A DNA stretch of 62,654 nt from an uncultured Paracoccaceae bacterium. GTDB taxonomy: Bacteria; Pseudomonadota; Alphaproteobacteria; Rhodobacterales; Rhodobacteraceae. Below are positions 59,694 through 62,654 of the stretch, one piece after another. The position numbers were made by a program, and so were the translations under genes. Each line of letters begins with the position of its first letter. Within the stretch, counting starts at the first letter, position 1. The notes beneath the pieces are model-generated. The model had not been told where the DNA came from. It ran no database searches and saw only the letters and a list, made by a program, of their open reading frames with translations. Location of the stretch: positions 1 through 62,654 of the forward strand of contig CALBSG010000130.1 of the NCBI GenBank assembly GCA_937927675.1, in the 5' to 3' direction.

Positions 59694-61499
59694 ATGACCA
59701 AAGCCTATACATACGAGACCCATGATTACGATGTTGTGGTGGTTGGCGCAGGTGGCGCAGGCTTGCGCGCCACGCTGGGCATGGCCGAACAGGGCCTGCG
59801 CACCGCTTGCGTGACCAAGGTCTTCCCGACGCGTTCGCATACCGTGGCAGCGCAAGGCGGCATCGCGGCCAGCCTTGGCAACATGGGGCCGGACAGCTGG
59901 CAGTGGCACATGTATGACACCGTCAAGGGGTCGGACTGGCTGGGCGACACCGACGCGATGGAATATCTCGCGCGTGAAGCCCCCAAAGCGGTTTACGAGC
60001 TGGATCACTATGGCGTGCCGTTCAGCCGCACCGAAGAGGGCAAGATTTACCAGCGCCCCTTTGGCGGCCATACGACCGAATTCGGCGAAGGCCCGCCCGT
60101 GCAGCGCACTTGCGCCGCCGCTGACCGCACCGGCCACGCCATTTTGCACACGCTTTATGGCCAGTCGCTGAAGAACAACGCCGAATTCTTCATCGAATAT
60201 TTCGCGCTGGATCTCATCATCACCGATGGCCGTTGTACGGGCGTTGTCTGCTGGAAGCTGGATGACGGCACGATCCATGTCTTCAACGCCAAGATGACCG
60301 TTCTGGCCACCGGCGGTTATGGTCGGGCTTATTTCAGCGCCACCTCGGCCCATACCTGCACCGGCGACGGTGGCGGCATGGTCGCGCGGGCTGGCCTGCC
60401 GTTGCAGGACATGGAATTCGTGCAGTTCCACCCGACCGGTATCTACGGTTCGGGCTGCCTTATCACCGAAGGCGCGCGTGGCGAGGGCGGCTATCTGACC
60501 AACTCGAACGGCGAACGTTTCATGGAGCGCTATGCGCCCCACTACAAAGACCTCGCGCCGCGTGACTATGTCAGCCGCTGCATGACGTTGGAAATCCGTG
60601 AAGGCCGCGGCGTTGGCGAACACGGGGACCATATCCACCTGCACCTGAACCACCTGCCGAAAGAGACGCTGGATCTGCGTCTGCCCGGCATTTCGGAATC
60701 GGCCCGCATCTTCGCCGGCGTCGATCTGACCAAAGAGCCGATCCCGGTTCTGCCGACCGTGCATTACAACATGGGCGGTATTCCCACGAACTATTACGGC
60801 GAGGTTTTGAACCCCACCGCAGACAACCCTGACGCCATCTTCCCCGGCCTGATGGCCGTGGGTGAGGCGGGCTGTGCATCTGTGCATGGCGCGAACCGTT
60901 TGGGGTCGAACTCGCTGATTGACCTTGTGGTGTTTGGGCGCGCTGCGGCCATTCGTGCAGGGCAAGTGGTGGACCGCGCCTCGGCGATGCCGGCAACCAA
61001 CAAGGTTGAGGTTGACCGCGCGCTGGGCCGCTTTGACGATCTGCGTCATGCCAAGGGCGCCATCCCGACCGCCGATCTGCGGCTCGAAATGCAGCGCACC
61101 ATGCAATCGGATGCGGCGGTGTTCCGCGCTGAAGAAACGCTGGCAGCGGGCGAAAAGAAGATGACGGCGATTGCCGGCAAGATGGGTGATCTGAAGGTTA
61201 CGGATCGGTCCTTGGTCTGGAACAGCGACCTGATGGAAACGCTGGAACTGACCAACCTGATGCCCAACGCGCTGGCGACCATCTATGGCGCGCATGCCCG
61301 TACCGAAAGCCGTGGCGCGCATGCCCACGAAGACCACCCGGCGCGCGATGACGCGAAATGGCGCAAGCACTCGCTCGCGCATGTCGATGGCAACAAGGTG
61401 ACGCTGAACTATCGCCCGGTGAAAACCGAGCCTCTGACGACCGAGGCGCAGGGCGGGATTTCGTTGAAGAAGATCGCGCCGGCTGAAAGGAAATTCTGA
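59694..61499 (+). CDS. sdhA: Succinate dehydrogenase flavoprotein subunit
   Basis: The 601-residue FAD protein oxidises succinate to fumarate. The dinucleotide motif VVVGAGGAGLRATLGMAEQG starts at about residue 16, and the histidine that binds FAD covalently is H49 in RSHTVAAQGG. HPTGIYGSGCLITEGARGEG and HGANRLGSNSLIDLVVFG are conserved. It follows sdhD by 10 nt and its stop overlaps the next lipoprotein start by 1 nt. Confidence 0.97.
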   Translation: MTKAYTYETHDYDVVVVGAGGAGLRATLGMAEQGLRTACVTKVFPTRSHTVAAQGGIAASLGNMGPDSWQWHMYDTVKGSDWLGDTDAMEYLAREAPKAVYELDHYGVPFSRTEEGKIYQRPFGGHTTEFGEGPPVQRTCAAADRTGHAILHTLYGQSLKNNAEFFIEYFALDLIITDGRCTGVVCWKLDDGTIHVFNAKMTVLATGGYGRAYFSATSAHTCTGDGGGMVARAGLPLQDMEFVQFHPTGIYGSGCLITEGARGEGGYLTNSNGERFMERYAPHYKDLAPRDYVSRCMTLEIREGRGVGEHGDHIHLHLNHLPKETLDLRLPGISESARIFAGVDLTKEPIPVLPTVHYNMGGIPTNYYGEVLNPTADNPDAIFPGLMAVGEAGCASVHGANRLGSNSLIDLVVFGRAAAIRAGQVVDRASAMPATNKVEVDRALGRFDDLRHAKGAIPTADLRLEMQRTMQSDAAVFRAEETLAAGEKKMTAIAGKMGDLKVTDRSLVWNSDLMETLELTNLMPNALATIYGAHARTESRGAHAHEDHPARDDAKWRKHSLAHVDGNKVTLNYRPVKTEPLTTEAQGGISLKKIAPAERKF

Positions 61500-61816
61500 T
61501 GCACCGCGTGGGTCTGATCCTTATGGCTTTGGCCCTTGCCGCCTGCGACCCTGCGCAGGTGGCCGACAAGGTCGGTCGCCGTGCCGCTGATACGGTGGTT
61601 CGGCCGATCGTGTCAGATTATGTTCCGGCAGGACAATCCGAAGCGGCGACCCGCTGCATCGTCGACAATGCAAGTGCCGAGGATGTGAAGGCGCTGGCGC
61701 AGGATATCGGCGTTGGTGCGGGCAGTCGCACGGTGGCCAATGTCCTGCGGATTGCAGCCCAGCCGGGGGCCGCGTCTTGCCTTGCTTCGGCGGGCATCTC
61801 TGGCCTTGGGGCCTGA
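61499..61816 (+). CDS. Small lipoprotein of unknown function in the sdh operon
   Basis: The 105-residue product has a lipoprotein signal (LILMALALAACDPAQ, lipidated cysteine at residue 16). The rest is alanine-rich with two more cysteines (TRCIVDNAS and ASCLASAG). The ATG shares one base with the sdhA stop (TGATG), so translation is coupled to sdhA. I do not recognise the family. Position hints at periplasmic assistance to the complex or simple passenger status. Confidence 0.75.
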   Translation: MHRVGLILMALALAACDPAQVADKVGRRAADTVVRPIVSDYVPAGQSEAATRCIVDNASAEDVKALAQDIGVGAGSRTVANVLRIAAQPGAASCLASAGISGLGA

Positions 61817-61819
61817 TCC

Positions 61820-62122
61820 ATGTGGCGCGCCGCCCTTCTGATCCTTGCCTGCCTGCCACCCCTTGCGGCCTGCGGCACTATTCCTGTGGATCAGGCAGAA
61901 CGGATGTGCGTCGAACAGGCCAATCAGGCGCAGCGCCCGCGTGGGCGTGTCGGGCTTGGGGTTGGATCGGGCGGCCGGGCAGTCAGCGCCTTGGACGTGA
62001 CGATCTCGTCTGATTTTCTTCTGGGCCGCGATCCGGCTCAGGTTTTTGACTCTTGTGTCAGCGCGCGGTCCGGCCAGTTCCCGACCCGTACGCTGTACGA
62101 CCAACCGGGCTGGGTGGGCTGA
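61820..62122 (+). CDS. Second small lipoprotein in the sdh operon
   Basis: The 100-residue product starts 3 nt after the previous gene and has a lipobox LAACGT (cysteine at residue 18). A glycine/arginine-rich region and two later cysteines (ERMCVEQAN and FDSCVSARSG) follow. It resembles the first lipoprotein only in plan. Function unknown. Cotranscription with sdhA and sdhB is likely. Confidence 0.75.
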   Translation: MWRAALLILACLPPLAACGTIPVDQAERMCVEQANQAQRPRGRVGLGVGSGGRAVSALDVTISSDFLLGRDPAQVFDSCVSARSGQFPTRTLYDQPGWVG

Positions 62123-62200
62123 CGATGCGCCCCCTTGCCCCCACCATAGCCATTCTGCCGCACGGCCCGTGCCGCGCTACGATCTGACGAAGGAAAGCCC

Positions 62201-62654
62201 ATGGTCCAGTTCACGCTCCCGAAGAACTCGAAAATCGTTACCGGCAAGACCTGGCCGAAGCCCGAGGGCAAGAACGTGCGCAAGTTCCAGATCTATCGCT
62301 GGAACCCCGATGACGGCAAAAACCCGTCGGTCGACACCTATTTCGTCGATATGGACAAATGCGGCCCCATGGTTCTGGACGCGCTGATCAAGATCAAGAA
62401 CGAGATCGACCCGACGCTGACCTTCCGCCGGTCTTGCCGCGAGGGGATTTGCGGGTCTTGCGCGATGAACATCGACGGGATCAACACGCTGGCCTGCATC
62501 TACGGGCTGGATGAAATCCGCGGGGATGTGAAGATTTATCCCTTGCCGCATATGCCGGTCATCAAGGACCTGATCCCCGACCTGACGCATTTCTATGCCC
62601 AGCATGCCAGCATCATGCCGTGGCTGGAAACCAAGACCAACCGCCCGGCCAAGG
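62201..62654 (+). CDS. sdhB: Succinate dehydrogenase iron-sulfur subunit, 3' end beyond window
   Basis: About 151 codons of SdhB are present before the window ends. The full protein is usually near 260 residues. The 2Fe-2S ligands are visible (C79, C84, C87 in RRSCREGICGSCAMNIDG, and C99 in TLACIYG). The downstream 3Fe-4S and 4Fe-4S sites are outside. AAGGAAAG lies 5 nt before the ATG. It is separated from sdhA by the two lipoprotein genes. Confidence 0.96.
   Translation, partial: MVQFTLPKNSKIVTGKTWPKPEGKNVRKFQIYRWNPDDGKNPSVDTYFVDMDKCGPMVLDALIKIKNEIDPTLTFRRSCREGICGSCAMNIDGINTLACIYGLDEIRGDVKIYPLPHMPVIKDLIPDLTHFYAQHASIMPWLETKTNRPAK

Noticed and set aside
59610..61382. Minus-strand open frame of about 590 codons over sdhA
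   Set aside because: Antisense to a strongly conserved flavoprotein; no independent support.

Overview
The window is a high-GC chromosomal segment of an alphaproteobacterium, most likely a member of the Rhodobacteraceae. The evidence is gene content and order: mdh, a malyl-CoA thioesterase-type lyase, mesaconyl-CoA hydratase and sdhCDAB lie together as in Rhodobacter-type genomes, and the ethylmalonyl-CoA pathway enzymes, a DUF3775 protein, NnrU and an EPS-associated MarR regulator point the same way. Codon use looks uniform, and no integrase, transposase, phage gene or CRISPR array is visible. This taxonomic placement is inferred from recall, not from a search.

Layout. Positions 1-4.0 kb hold the 5' part of carB, a DUF3147 membrane protein and an APC amino-acid permease, all on the minus strand. 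At 4.2-6.0 kb lies pabB-pabC (p-aminobenzoate synthesis). At 6.1-9.2 kb lies a marR-emrA-emrB efflux operon. At 9.2-12.2 kb an old-yellow-enzyme-type flavoprotein and a short-chain dehydrogenase diverge. At 12.4-32.2 kb lies a surface polysaccharide locus. At 32.4-42.9 kb is a mixed metabolic block: an exported MORN-repeat protein, fbp, nadE, a PfkB sugar kinase, exported unknowns, gltX and a MATE exporter. At 43.1-47.8 kb lies a tandem glycine riboswitch with gcvT-gcvH-gcvP. At 48-54 kb come azlCD, DUF3775, a zinc-type thioredoxin, a two-component system, tRNA-Ala(CGC), an SMR exporter and a TRIC-type channel. At 53.8-62.65 kb lies the C4-dicarboxylate block: mdh, tauE/safE, malyl-CoA lyase/thioesterase, nnrU, mesaconyl-CoA hydratase and sdhCDA, then two small lipoproteins and sdhB, which is cut by the window end.

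The most notable part is the polysaccharide locus. The minus-strand cluster (about 32.2 down to 14.1 kb) encodes an EPS-type MarR regulator, a Wzz/Wzc-like chain-length protein whose kinase domain has lost its P-loop, a Wza lipoprotein, a complete GDP-route set for CMP-legionaminic acid (LegB, LegC, LegG, LegI, LegH, PtmE, LegF), WecB and WecC for UDP-ManNAcA, a Wzx flippase, a putative nonulosonate transferase, an O-acetyltransferase, a WecG/TagA transferase and a Wzy-like polymerase. A facing plus-strand pair supplies a WecA-like initiating transferase and a NusG/RfaH-type elongation factor. Read together, these predict a repeat unit beginning like enterobacterial common antigen (GlcNAc-ManNAcA) but carrying a legionaminic-type acid. 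That structure is an inference. Most neighbouring genes overlap by exactly 4 nt, so the cluster is probably translationally coupled.

Regulatory features supported by sequence include the glycine riboswitch, intrinsic terminators after the permease, gcvP, mdh and the 52.1-kb small gene, a perfect palindrome before marR, twin TGTGATCACA palindromes before sdhC, and tandem hairpins between gcvH and gcvP.
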